A program made the position numbers and the translations under genes. This document shows, in pieces, positions 1 to 6,747 of a DNA stretch of 16,642 nt. Source of the DNA: Methanosarcinaceae archaeon (GTDB taxonomy: Archaea; Halobacteriota; Methanosarcinia; Methanosarcinales; Methanosarcinaceae); the NCBI GenBank assembly GCA_030655675.1, contig JAUSPM010000047.1, positions 1 through 16,642 of the forward strand, read 5' to 3'. Under the pieces are notes generated by a model that was not told where the DNA came from, ran no database searches, and saw nothing but the letters and a program-made list of their open reading frames with translations. Each line of letters opens with the position of its first letter. Position 1 is the stretch's first letter.

Positions 1-359
1 GCTTTTAAATGCTCGATGATCTTATGCATACGTGCATCGCTCCTGTGAAAAAGATTTACCTCCAAAGGTGCACCCGTTACATCAGACAATGCAACAATTT
101 GGTCTGGTACAAGTGCTGCCACGTTACCATTTACTGAAATAATGGGATTGTGTGCAAGAAGAAGTAATGCAACCGCCGCACGCTCTGCATATGCAGCGGT
201 TGTGGTTGTTCGTTCGCCAAGCAGGTAATCAAAAGTCTCACCCCGACCTTGTGCGATCAAACCCTGTTTACTCGTAATACCTATTTGCACCCCTTCAACA
301 ATTCTCTCGCGTGTGATGAGAGACTCGTATCTGGGGTGCTCAACAGGTATCCGGGTCAT
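1..359 (-). CDS. 4-phosphopantoate--beta-alanine ligase (archaeal phosphopantothenate synthetase), C-terminus cut by window edge
   Basis: This is the N-terminal 119 residues of a protein that runs off the left edge. It begins MTRIPVEHPRYESLITRE, followed by GVQIGITSKQGLIAQGRGE and FDYLLGE, a pattern I recognise from the archaeal 4-phosphopantoate--beta-alanine ligase (DUF137) family. That enzyme joins 4-phosphopantoate to beta-alanine using ATP to give 4'-phosphopantothenate, in the archaeal route to coenzyme A; it is cytosolic. Family members are about 250 residues, so roughly half is visible. The ATG at 359 is preceded by GGTTGA, a usable ribosome binding site. The gene lies 29 bases downstream of the SPFH gene on the same strand and may be cotranscribed with it. 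I see no frameshift in the visible part. Confidence 0.85.
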   Translation of the reverse strand, partial: MTRIPVEHPRYESLITRERIVEGVQIGITSKQGLIAQGRGETFDYLLGERTTTTAAYAERAAVALLLLAHNPIISVNGNVAALVPDQIVALSDVTGAPLEVNLFHRSDARMHKIIEHLK

Positions 360-388
360 ACTATCAACCGATTTATTCGTTTACCTAG

Positions 389-1330
389 TTAACTTGCATC
401 CAGTATCAGTCCCTGATCTGTAGGAACGATCATTGTCTGGATTGTCTGACCCTGAAGCATCTGGATGTACTTGTAGTTGATCAGGTCTGGGTTCTTTGCA
501 ATTTCTTGGTTGATTATACGAAGTGCTTCAGCCTCACCGGTTGCCTCAATAACAGCAGCATTTGCAGAACCGGTTGATTCGATAACCTTTCGCTCAGCTT
601 CAAGTTGTTCTTTCTGCTTAACAAACACCATTCTCTGAGCATCCTGGTCAGCCTGAAGTTTCTCTTCAATTGCATTGGCAACTCTGTCAGGCAATTTGAC
701 GTTTCGTAACAGGACTTCTTCCACAATGATGCCGTCTTCATTCATCGCATTTTCCAGTGTAGCGAGCATCTCTGATGCTACAAGCTGTCTTTGTTCACCA
801 TACACTTCCATAGCCGTATGACCGGATACAACTTCCCTTATCACTGATTTTATTGTAGGGCGTATGATCTTTTCTGCATAATCTCGGCCTAAGTTTTGGT
901 GAATTACGCTTGCATCATCTGCTATAAGTCGATACCTAACTGTGATTTCCATTCCAAGCATCAATCCTTCGCTGGTCAATGCGGTGATCTGGTCATCACC
1001 CACACGATCGCCTTCTGATTGCTGTGCGCTCATGGTGTATACTTCACTTCTGACTGAATATTTAGTAACACCTACCCATGGCATGACAAGGTGTAAACCT
1101 TCACCAAGTTCATCCGACTCAACACCGCCAAACTGGTTGAATTTTACACCAACTTCTCCGGCACCAACTGAAACTAATATCGAGCCGAACATTATCGAAA
1201 AGAGAAACAGTACCACAAACACGATCGCAATTGAACGTAATATCGTACCTACGACCGGCGGGATCCCTTCGATCCTAATTTCCGGTGGGCTTCCGGGCTT
1301 TCGCATATCCCAATCTTCTTCCTTTACCAT
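389..1330 (-). CDS. SPFH/Band 7 domain membrane protein (prohibitin/stomatin-like)
   Basis: The protein has 313 residues. A short charged N-terminus is followed by one strongly hydrophobic segment at about residues 28-54, then an SPFH (Band 7) domain at about 55-240, and an alanine/glutamate-rich coiled-coil stretch at about 225-280 (KQKEQLEAERKVIEST, then EATGEAEALRI). This order (membrane anchor, SPFH, coiled coil with EAEA repeats) is typical of prohibitin/stomatin proteins, which form ring assemblies on membranes and often regulate proteases or organise membrane domains. The specific partner here is unknown; no NfeD-like or FtsH-like gene is adjacent. The ATG at 1330 has a good GAGGT ribosome binding site seven bases upstream. 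The phosphopantoate ligase gene follows after 29 bases. The family call is secure, the cellular role is not. Confidence 0.88.
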   Translation of the reverse strand: MVKEEDWDMRKPGSPPEIRIEGIPPVVGTILRSIAIVFVVLFLFSIMFGSILVSVGAGEVGVKFNQFGGVESDELGEGLHLVMPWVGVTKYSVRSEVYTMSAQQSEGDRVGDDQITALTSEGLMLGMEITVRYRLIADDASVIHQNLGRDYAEKIIRPTIKSVIREVVSGHTAMEVYGEQRQLVASEMLATLENAMNEDGIIVEEVLLRNVKLPDRVANAIEEKLQADQDAQRMVFVKQKEQLEAERKVIESTGSANAAVIEATGEAEALRIINQEIAKNPDLINYKYIQMLQGQTIQTMIVPTDQGLILDAS

Positions 1331-1365
1331 TTATTTATACCTCGTTTTATTCTAATTAAAATTAG

Positions 1366-1376
1366 TAATATAATAC
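1366..1376 (-). promoter_or_regulatory. Candidate TATA box for the SPFH gene
   Basis: On the minus strand, TATTATATTAC lies about 40 bases before the ATG at 1330. Transcription would start near 1345, leaving a leader of about 15 bases that still contains the GAGGT ribosome binding site. The surrounding sequence is AT-rich, so other placements are possible. Confidence 0.35.
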
Positions 1377-1431
1377 TCTAATAATACTCTACAAAATGAT
1401 ATTAACGAGGTTATGGTTAATATGTTTTGCT

Positions 1432-2022
1432 TTACGTTAAATGTATCGTATTTTTATTGTCAAGGGCACCACCAAGTGCCACCAATCCAATTGTTAACAT
1501 AAAATACACCAGTATAACCAATACAGGTGATGGAGTGCTATACCCAAAAATATCAAAAGAGAACGTGCGCATCAAATTCGATGTAGTTGCCAAAACACCA
1601 CCAATGCCAAATGCGATCAGAAATCCATTTGTAGTCCAGTATGTGGATTCTGCAGACATATCCTGAATTGTTATAACGATTGTCAAAAGAGCCATTGTGA
1701 TCCATAATTTGAACATGATCAGTCCAATGGATCCCTGTGTATCAATTAAATATCGCATGATCGGATTTGCTTCTGCACTTGTACCGCAAAGATTCATCAT
1801 AAGTGCACCTGTTACGCCATCCCCTATCCCAAATGTAATAAATGCCCCAACTGCAAGGAATGCCTGGAATTTTTGTTTTCGGTCAAAAATGTTGCGTTGC
1901 CTGAATTGTGAACGAAATATATTATTTAATACAAGCCTGAAGTCAATATGGACATGTTCTGTAAGTGAGTTATCACCAACATATCGAATAACAGGTTCTG
2001 AATCCGTTTTTTCATCTAACAT
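1432..2022 (-). CDS. Four-helix integral membrane protein, DUF5658-like
   Basis: The 196-residue protein has a polar N-terminal tail of about 50 residues, then four hydrophobic segments at about 52-76, 100-120, 132-150 and 165-186. The first helix carries GDGVTGAL, and just after it comes a conserved-looking E-x-N-P motif (SAEANPIMRYLI). This D...E-x-N-P signature with four helices resembles the archaeal/bacterial DUF5658 family, but I assign that only tentatively. No enzymatic function is apparent. A TATA box sits about 75 bases upstream; the ribosome binding site is weak (AGGATG, eight bases before ATG). It is a separate unit from the SPFH gene, with a roughly 100-base AT-rich gap between them. 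Confidence 0.75.
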   Translation of the reverse strand: MLDEKTDSEPVIRYVGDNSLTEHVHIDFRLVLNNIFRSQFRQRNIFDRKQKFQAFLAVGAFITFGIGDGVTGALMMNLCGTSAEANPIMRYLIDTQGSIGLIMFKLWITMALLTIVITIQDMSAESTYWTTNGFLIAFGIGGVLATTSNLMRTFSFDIFGYSTPSPVLVILVYFMLTIGLVALGGALDNKNTIHLT

Positions 2023-2097
2023 TCAAAGAACATCCTGATATAATTACAGTTTACAACCAACACTTCTATCGAAATATCACATTATAATCTATACTTG

Positions 2098-2110
2098 TTA
2101 TATATATAAA
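2098..2110 (-). promoter_or_regulatory. TATA box for the DUF5658-like gene
   Basis: The minus strand reads TTTATATATAACA here, a near-ideal archaeal TATA box. With the usual spacing of about 26 bases the transcript would start near 2079, giving a leader of about 55 bases. It lies in a divergent intergenic region shared with the PPOX-type gene. Confidence 0.5.
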
Positions 2111-2196
2111 TTCGCAGTGGGTGCGATTTTGTCAATCACATTGCTAAATAAATTCAAACCGTTATTGATTGGACGTAATTCAGGGAGATGGATTAA

Positions 2197-2205
2197 TTAT
2201 AAATA
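2197..2205 (+). promoter_or_regulatory. TATA box for the PPOX-type gene
   Basis: TTATAAATA on the plus strand lies about 65 bases before the chosen start at 2268. Transcription would begin near 2227, upstream of the GGAG site at 2253-2256. Apart from the two promoters I see nothing else in the divergent gap 2023-2267. Confidence 0.45.
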
Positions 2206-2267
2206 CATATTTGGTTTAACTTCAATAGTAAAAACGTAGACAATAAACAAATGGAGATATGATTAAA

Positions 2268-2672
2268 ATGGTAAAAATGTCCGCTGAAGTAAAAGAAACG
2301 ATAGAAAGCCAAAACCCAACACCTGTTGCAACAGTCAGTGCCGACGGTGTGCCAAATGTTGCACTTGTAGGCTTGCTGAAGATATTAGATGATGAGACAA
2401 TACTTATCGCAGATAATTTCTTCAACAAGACTGAAGCAAATATCAAAGAAAATCCGAAAATTTCAATTGTTGCATACGACAGTTATGCCAAAAAGGCATA
2501 TCAAGTAAAAGGCAGCGTGGAACTTGTAACGTCCGGTCCAGTCTATGATGACATGGTCGAATGGGTGCACTCAAAGAATGCAAACCTGCCTGCAAAAGCA
2601 GCCGTCGTTATGCACGTTGAGGAAATATTCAATTCAATGTTTGGAAAACACGCTGGCGAGAAGATATTGTGA
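2268..2672 (+). CDS. Pyridoxamine 5'-phosphate oxidase-like (PPOX) flavin-binding protein
   Basis: A protein of 134 residues with the N-terminal pattern of split-barrel FMN/F420-binding proteins: NPTPVATVSADGVPNVALVG, then a strand-rich core with DETILIADNFFNKTEANIKENPKISIVAYD and a beta hairpin (AYQVKGSVELV). Members bind FMN or F420 and reduce or handle small substrates; the substrate cannot be read from sequence, and pyridoxine metabolism should not be assumed. Three in-frame ATGs occur at 2259, 2268 and 2277. GGAG at 2253-2256 is only 2 bases from the first but 11 from the second, so I chose 2268. An AT-rich hairpin (AGTTTA-GTTT-TAAACT, 2678-2693) follows the stop. The gene stands alone, divergent from the membrane-protein gene. 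Confidence 0.85.
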   Translation: MVKMSAEVKETIESQNPTPVATVSADGVPNVALVGLLKILDDETILIADNFFNKTEANIKENPKISIVAYDSYAKKAYQVKGSVELVTSGPVYDDMVEWVHSKNANLPAKAAVVMHVEEIFNSMFGKHAGEKIL

Positions 2673-2677
2673 TCTAA

Positions 2678-2693
2678 AGTTTAGTTTTAAACT
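2678..2693 (+). terminator. Weak stem-loop after the PPOX gene
   Basis: AGTTTA-GTTT-TAAACT forms a perfect six-pair, mostly AT stem six bases after the TGA stop. It may mark the transcript end but is thermodynamically weak. The rest of 2694-2780 shows nothing recognisable. Confidence 0.25.
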
Positions 2694-2784
2694 GATAAGT
2701 AGCATCTATTTCAATTTAGGGATGATAAAAATTCAATCGTCCCTACATTATCCTCTATTTTTCATTCCATACTAGCGTTTACTA

Positions 2785-2792
2785 TTTATACA
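2785..2792 (+). promoter_or_regulatory. Candidate TATA box for the 97-residue protein gene
   Basis: TTTATACA at this position would start a transcript near 2814, leaving a leader of about 28 bases that includes the GGTGA ribosome binding site at 2830-2834. Confidence 0.4.
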
Positions 2793-2841
2793 AACATATC
2801 ATCAAATCGTTTCATTCTAATTATAAAATGGTGATAATAAT

Positions 2842-3135
2842 ATGGCACGAATGCTGGCACTTGGAGATTTAAAAACAAAGGAACAACGGGAAGAAATCAA
2901 AAAAGAACTTGAAGGGCTGTATGACCTGATTATACCACCAGGGACACCATCAGGTATCATATACGATCTTGTCGAAGAGTTCAACCTTGAACCGGTTGAC
3001 CGTAAAATGAATGTCAATATTGTAGAAAGTGATGAAAGAGAGGTTCTTTGCCTCAGGGGTCCACTGGAGACAGTTCAAGCAGCAGAACAATTCCTTTATG
3101 ACGAATTGAATGCATGGATCAGCGCAAACGACTAA
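2842..3135 (+). CDS. Conserved-looking 97-residue protein of unknown function
   Basis: I do not recognise this protein securely. It has a charged helical N-terminus (residues 10-29), a striking IPPGTPSGIIYDLVEEFNLEP segment starting at residue 31, and a C-terminal strand-strand-helix stretch (NVNIVESDEREVLCLRG, then ETVQAAEQFLYDELNAWI) that could form a small alpha/beta or ferredoxin-like fold. There are no transmembrane segments and only one cysteine. The start is well supported: GGTGA at 2830-2834 is seven bases before the ATG. It converges on the methanogenesis marker 2 gene, with a strong hairpin between them. The composition and clean start suggest a real cytosolic protein, perhaps a ligand-binding or regulatory subunit; that is inference. 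Confidence 0.72.
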   Translation: MARMLALGDLKTKEQREEIKKELEGLYDLIIPPGTPSGIIYDLVEEFNLEPVDRKMNVNIVESDEREVLCLRGPLETVQAAEQFLYDELNAWISAND

Positions 3136-3147
3136 TTTATCAATACA

Positions 3148-3173
3148 CGAGTGAATCCGATTGGATTTACTCG
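3148..3173 (+). terminator. Strong stem-loop between convergent genes
   Basis: CGAGTGAATCC, a GATT loop, then GGATTTACTCG gives an 11-pair stem with a single G-U (or G-T) pair. It lies 12 bases after the stop of the 97-residue gene and before the stop of the opposing methanogenesis marker 2 gene. A stem-loop in this place could end or protect transcripts from both directions. No U-tract follows directly, so the intrinsic-terminator role is only likely. Confidence 0.45.
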
Positions 3174-3229
3174 AACTATATCATTCTATAAATTATATAA
3201 TCTGCAAAAAAAAGAAAACCGATTACGCC

Positions 3230-4210
3230 TTATTCGGCAGTTATACCGGTTATATCGTCAACCTCAAAATCAAAAACGGTTGCCCTTTGGTTTTCATTGT
3301 AAATGTCTAATTTCAGGCTGGCCGTGATCTCTCCTACAACAGCCGCAGTAATTCCCACAGCCTCATATATCCTGATGCACTCAGCCGCATCATCCGGTTT
3401 TGCAGTAATGACATATCCAGTAGCAGGATAGATCTTGAGCCATTGTCCAAAATCAATGCCTTCCGGCACAGGAATTTTTGTAAGGTCCACAGATGCCCCT
3501 ACATTACTTGTCTCGCACAACATGCCGAGCGTTCCGATAGTGCCAGGATTGGAAATATCTTTTCCACCGGTAGCGATCTTTCGTTCTCCGATGGTTTGCA
3601 TAACAAGGAACCTTTCACGCACTATTTTCGAATCTTTGAAAGACGTTGTATCCCAACTGTAAGGTGAATTCGGACCGATCTTCCCATCCATATCATAAGC
3701 AACAATAATCACATCACCCGGACTTGCGGTATCACTTCTGATAAGACAATCCTTCTTTGCGATCCCGATAATTGCAACTGAAAGTGAACTGTACGGCGTG
3801 TCAGGATGCATATGCCCTCCAACCATTGGAACTCCGAATTTCTTAATTCCATCCGTAATCCCCTGAAGCATTTCCTTGCATGCGGCCTTGTTGTTGGATG
3901 ACATAACATTTACCATCGCAAGCGGTCGCCCACCCATTGCCGAGATATCATTTATGTTCACAACAACAGAACTGTACCCTGCCCACCATGGACTTGCACG
4001 CAGCAATTTTCCCCATATACCATCTGCTGCGAAAAGGATAACATCATCGCCACCAATATCAATAACAGCTGCATCGTCCCCGAAATCAACTATCGTGCCG
4101 CCGTATTCACTGCGCACGGTCTCGAACATTTTTACAATATCTGCGATCGGTTTTTTGCGGGTAACGCCCTCAAAATCCCTGATGCTTCGTACAAGTTTAT
4201 CCAGATCCAA
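3230..4210 (-). CDS. Methanogenesis marker protein 2 (AIR synthase/PurM-like)
   Basis: The 326-residue protein has the PurM/ThiL/SelD (AIR synthase) fold signature. The N-terminal ATP-binding GDDAAVI is at 44-50, NINDISAMGGRP at 85-96, and GGHMHPDTP follows near 131. The opening MDLDKLVRSIRDFEGVTRKKP and overall length match methanogenesis marker protein 2, a family largely confined to methanogens and their methane-oxidising relatives. Relatives are ATP-dependent enzymes that activate amide or carbonyl oxygens; the true reaction of marker 2 is not established. The start is TTG at 4210, preceded by GGTGG at a workable distance; no ATG fits the conserved N-terminus. The upstream gap holds an AT-rich repeat within an inverted repeat. 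The gene is key to placing the organism. Confidence 0.9.
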   Translation of the reverse strand: MDLDKLVRSIRDFEGVTRKKPIADIVKMFETVRSEYGGTIVDFGDDAAVIDIGGDDVILFAADGIWGKLLRASPWWAGYSSVVVNINDISAMGGRPLAMVNVMSSNNKAACKEMLQGITDGIKKFGVPMVGGHMHPDTPYSSLSVAIIGIAKKDCLIRSDTASPGDVIIVAYDMDGKIGPNSPYSWDTTSFKDSKIVRERFLVMQTIGERKIATGGKDISNPGTIGTLGMLCETSNVGASVDLTKIPVPEGIDFGQWLKIYPATGYVITAKPDDAAECIRIYEAVGITAAVVGEITASLKLDIYNENQRATVFDFEVDDITGITAE

Positions 4211-4258
4211 TGTGATGCCACCTGATTGTTTAGTATATTAAATTATGATTGTGCTATA

Positions 4259-4345
4259 GTTACTAATTTGAGCCAACTATAATTGTGATTATAGTTATAG
4301 TTATAATTGTAATTAGAGTTATCCTGACTCAATATTAGTAATTAC
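4259..4345. repeat. AT-rich simple repeat enclosed by an inverted repeat
   Basis: GTTACTAATTTGAG (4259-4272) pairs with CTCAATATTAGTAATTAC (4328-4345) apart from a one-base insertion. Between them is a run of TATAGT-like hexamer units (ATTATAGTTATAGTTATAATT and variants, about 4280-4316). It lies between the nifB stop and the marker 2 start. It could be a cruciform-forming regulatory site upstream of marker 2, a nifB transcript end, or a decayed small mobile repeat; sequence alone does not decide. Confidence 0.4.
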
Positions 4346-4359
4346 CCATCAACTGTGTC

Positions 4360-5283
4360 TTATATCTTTACCTGAAGTAATTTCCTTCTTTTATCACTAA
4401 CCTGCGACAGGTCTTCACCAATCAGACCATAGGCATCCGCCCTGCATTGTCGACAGTGTTTCATCTGGGTGACATAAGGTTCGCATTCCTTCTGGATAGC
4501 AGCACGCTCCTTTGTTGTTGGAGGAGTGATATGTGCAAATGCACCCTGATTGATAAGCGGCATTACGTTCATGATATAGACGCCCAATTCCTTCATCTTT
4601 TTGGCAATATCAATGATATGATCATCGTTGATCGTTGGTATGAGCACTGTATTGATCTTAACAACAAGACCCGCTTCAACTGCCGCTTTTATGCCATCCA
4701 TCTGTTGTTTGTGCATAACCTTTGCAGCCTCGATACCTTTGAGAATCTTACCATCATAAACGATATGTGAATATATCTTATCCATAATTTCCGGGTCTAT
4801 GGCATTTACAGTGACCGTTAAGGTAGATACGCCAAGACGTACCAGTTCAGGCAGTTTCTCCGGCAAATATAGACCATTTGTACTCATGCACAGGGTCAAT
4901 TCTGGAAACTCCTTTCCGATCAGTTCGAATGTCTCAAAAGTCTCATCGTTAGCAAGAGGGTCACCCGGTCCTGCAATTCCAACTACTTTTATGAACGGAT
5001 GCTTCTTAACGACATCCCTGACCTTCTCAAGCGCTTCCTGCGGTGTCAACAACTGACTTGTCACACCCGGACGGCTTTCATTCACGCAATCAAAGTCACG
5101 CACACAGAAATTACACTGGACATTACAGACCGGAGCCACAGGAAGATGTATCCTGCCGTATTTGTGCTGTGCATTCTTATCATAACATGGATGTTCTGCT
5201 ATCTTTCGTGTGAACTCACCGTCTCTTTCATCAGATTCGGGACAGCACTCATTAGTGCCTTTATTATTTTTCTCATCAGACAA
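4360..5283 (-). CDS. nifB: Nitrogenase cofactor biosynthesis protein NifB (radical SAM)
   Basis: The 307-residue protein carries the NifB-specific start HPCYDKNAQHKYGRIHLPVAP at about 31-51. The radical SAM cluster motif CNVQCNFC follows (C53, C57, C60), then VRDFDCVNESRPGV, the AGPGDPLAN motif, and near the C-terminus HCRQCRADAYGLIGED. NifB uses S-adenosylmethionine to build NifB-co, the carbide-containing 8Fe core of nitrogenase cofactors. It is the short archaeal form, lacking the NifX-like C-terminal domain of many bacterial NifBs. No nifH, nifD or nifK is in the window, so it stands alone, as often in methanogens. The ribosome binding site is poor: the nearest GGAG is about 15 bases before the ATG. 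A TATA-like site and a dyad lie upstream. Confidence 0.93.
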   Translation of the reverse strand: MSDEKNNKGTNECCPESDERDGEFTRKIAEHPCYDKNAQHKYGRIHLPVAPVCNVQCNFCVRDFDCVNESRPGVTSQLLTPQEALEKVRDVVKKHPFIKVVGIAGPGDPLANDETFETFELIGKEFPELTLCMSTNGLYLPEKLPELVRLGVSTLTVTVNAIDPEIMDKIYSHIVYDGKILKGIEAAKVMHKQQMDGIKAAVEAGLVVKINTVLIPTINDDHIIDIAKKMKELGVYIMNVMPLINQGAFAHITPPTTKERAAIQKECEPYVTQMKHCRQCRADAYGLIGEDLSQVSDKRRKLLQVKI

Positions 5284-5338
5284 AATTATCTCTCCACATC
5301 ATCAAGCCTAAACTACTTTATGTTGAACTTGTCGAACA

Positions 5339-5364
5339 TTGATATACGTTTTGGAATGGAAACG
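5339..5364 (-). promoter_or_regulatory. Candidate nifB promoter with adjacent dyad
   Basis: On the minus strand CGTATATCAAT gives a TATA-like box (centre near 5344), placing the transcript start near 5318. Immediately upstream is CGTTTTGGAATGGAAACG (5347-5364, plus strand), a dyad with CGTTT/AAACG half-sites eight bases apart. A repressor bound there would overlap the TFB-recognition region. It does not match the methanogen NrpR operator (GGAA-N6-TTCC), so nitrogen control by NrpR is not supported here. Confidence 0.3.
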
Positions 5365-5404
5365 ATAACCGTACTCGTTTAGACATTTTTAACCACACGC
5401 AAAT

Positions 5405-5553
5405 CCGCCGTAGGCGGCACATTCCATAAAAATCGAAAAAATCATCGTTGATGTTCCGATTAAGTCTGCGTGCATATTTTTACAAATGTTATTTGCCGCG
5501 GAAACATTCATTTCATTCGTAGTAGTGGTGTGGAAATATGCCGCCTGCGGCGG
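5405..5553. repeat. Pair of inverted GC-rich hairpins, MITE-like, in the gap downstream of queD
   Basis: CCGCC-GTA-GGCGG (5405-5417) and CCGCC-TGC-GGCGG (5541-5553) are each small perfect hairpins. They are also inverted copies of each other: the first is followed by CACATTCCA and the second is preceded by TGGAAATATG, so the element reads as terminal inverted repeats around about 120 bases. The interior has no open reading frame of note and no recognisable RNA gene. The whole gap from nifB to queD (5284-5623) otherwise holds only the nifB promoter region. Confidence 0.45.
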
Positions 5554-5623
5554 TTACATTGCTTTTACCCCCATCTAAAACAATCGCATTTTAATAGTCA
5601 CCATACCAACTGTGAAAATACAT

Positions 5624-5974
5624 TTAATCGATCGAACTGATCTCACACCACTTACCATGCCCCTCCCATATCCTTAAACTAAGCGAGAACTCAAGTCTTG
5701 CAGAAAGTTTTGCATGGATATCCTCGCATAGATTTTCCACACTGGGATATGGAAGAATATCATTCAAAATGGTGTGATCATATTTCTTCAAGACATCTTT
5801 TATGGTGGTCTTGAGATCATAGAAATCCATGACCATTCCACTTTCTTTTTTCTCACCTTCTATCACGATCTCAATTTTGTACGTGTGTCCATGCATGATC
5901 CCGCATGTTTCATGGTCCGGCAGGTAGTGTGAACTGTCTATGTATTCAATTATTCCAAGTTTCATTTTTGTCAT
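5624..5974 (-). CDS. queD: 6-carboxy-tetrahydropterin synthase QueD (PTPS family)
   Basis: A 116-residue member of the 6-pyruvoyltetrahydropterin synthase family. Zinc-ligand histidines are visible at 16 (SSHYLPDH) and 28/30 (MHGH), the catalytic cysteine is C24 in HETCGIMHGH, and YDHTILND and the C-terminal WEGHGKW complete the family pattern. QueD converts dihydroneopterin triphosphate to 6-carboxy-5,6,7,8-tetrahydropterin, the substrate of QueE, on the way to preQ0. The ATG at 5974 overlaps the queE stop by one base (TAATG), with GGGGGTG six bases upstream. A longer reading from the GTG at 5989 is possible but less likely. The neighbours queE and queC support the deazaguanine role over tetrahydrobiopterin synthesis. 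Confidence 0.9.
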   Translation of the reverse strand: MTKMKLGIIEYIDSSHYLPDHETCGIMHGHTYKIEIVIEGEKKESGMVMDFYDLKTTIKDVLKKYDHTILNDILPYPSVENLCEDIHAKLSARLEFSLSLRIWEGHGKWCEISSID

Positions 5975-6747
5975 TATAAGCACCCCCACATCTTGTGGGT
6001 CTGTGGTATTATTCGTGTGTCAATCACATCGATCAGGTTCTTTTGCAATTCCATCAAAGATTGCACTGGTGCAGGTTTTGTAGTTTTAGTTGTAACTGTA
6101 GTTGTAACTGTAGTTGCACTTGTAGTTGTACTTGCACCCAGTGTAACAGGCTGGAGAACCACACATGAAATGTAATCCGATATTGCACCAACAACACCAA
6201 GCACGTCATCAGGATTTGTGTCATTCGTTACAACGATCTTGCAGAAGCAATCCCTTGTTTTTGTGCTTTTCAGCACCCTGAAACATTCGATGGTCCTGTC
6301 AAGATGGGATTCAAAGTCTTCGCCTTCGAACTCGTGTGTAAGTTTTACATCGCCTGAAACATAGGAGATCCTGTCCTTGATCTTTTTAGCCTGCTGCGGC
6401 AGTGTCATGTTGGATTCGAGGTACAGCGGCATAGGCGTGTGCATCTGGCTGATAAAATCAGCATGGAGCAACGGTTCGCCACCTGTGAGCGATATTGAAT
6501 GGATATGCTTGTAGTATTCGAGCATACCCTCAACCATGTTCACAGTTAGCGGATTTGTTAATTCTTCAAAAGAATCTGAACCTGCATTCTTTTCATAACG
6601 ACAGTGCCCCACATCCTCGCGCGGCGTGTCACAGTAAGAGCAGTTCAGGTTGCATCCGACAAAGCGCACGAATGCCTGCCTGACGCCAACATATGGTCCT
6701 TCGCCCTGAACAGAGTCGAATATCTCGCTTATCGGTGCAAACATCAT
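5974..6747 (-). CDS. queE: 7-carboxy-7-deazaguanine synthase QueE (radical SAM) with threonine-rich insert
   Basis: The 257-residue radical SAM enzyme opens with the QueE pattern ISEIFDSVQGEGPYVGVRQAFVRFVGC and has the cluster motif CNLNCSYCD (C32, C36, C39). SLTGGEPLLH follows near 86, and RIIPQTHKMWGCL forms the family's C-terminus. It converts 6-carboxytetrahydropterin to 7-carboxy-7-deazaguanine in the preQ0/archaeosine pathway. Residues 207-223 are an odd low-complexity run (TTTSATTVTTTVTTKTT) placed between LQPVTLGAS and the QSLMELQKNLID helix; in DNA it is a 12-bp tandem repeat. The insert keeps frame, so the enzyme is probably functional. The start ATG overlaps the DUF366 stop (ATGA); a second ATG follows immediately at 6744. 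It is cotranscribed with DUF366 and queD. Confidence 0.92.
   Translation of the reverse strand: MMFAPISEIFDSVQGEGPYVGVRQAFVRFVGCNLNCSYCDTPREDVGHCRYEKNAGSDSFEELTNPLTVNMVEGMLEYYKHIHSISLTGGEPLLHADFISQMHTPMPLYLESNMTLPQQAKKIKDRISYVSGDVKLTHEFEGEDFESHLDRTIECFRVLKSTKTRDCFCKIVVTNDTNPDDVLGVVGAISDYISCVVLQPVTLGASTTTSATTVTTTVTTKTTKPAPVQSLMELQKNLIDVIDTRIIPQTHKMWGCL
6089..6136. repeat. 12-bp tandem repeat inside queE
   Basis: Four adjacent 12-base units are GTTGTAACTGTA, GTTGTAACTGTA, GTTGCACTTGTA and GTTGTACTTGCA (plus strand). The first two are identical. Read on the minus strand in the queE frame they give four-residue threonine/valine/serine/alanine units. The period is a multiple of three, so gain or loss of a unit would not break the gene. 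Confidence 0.85.

Noticed and set aside
942..1355. Plus-strand open frame of 137 codons opposite the SPFH gene
   Set aside because: Antisense to a clear SPFH protein; serine/proline/threonine-rich composition typical of a shadow frame, with no ribosome binding site.
3876..4241. Plus-strand open frame of 121 codons opposite methanogenesis marker 2
   Set aside because: Shadow of the marker 2 coding sequence with no motif and no plausible start signal.
5347..5364. NrpR operator for nifB
   Set aside because: GGAA is present but is not followed by N6-TTCC on either strand.
4447..5382. Several plus-strand open frames opposite nifB
   Set aside because: All overlap the strongly recognisable NifB and have compositional signs of antisense frames.
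5430..5520. Small RNA (C/D box or tRNA) in the nifB-queD gap
   Set aside because: Only a partial C-box-like TTGATGT was seen. No convincing D box, guide or cloverleaf could be traced.
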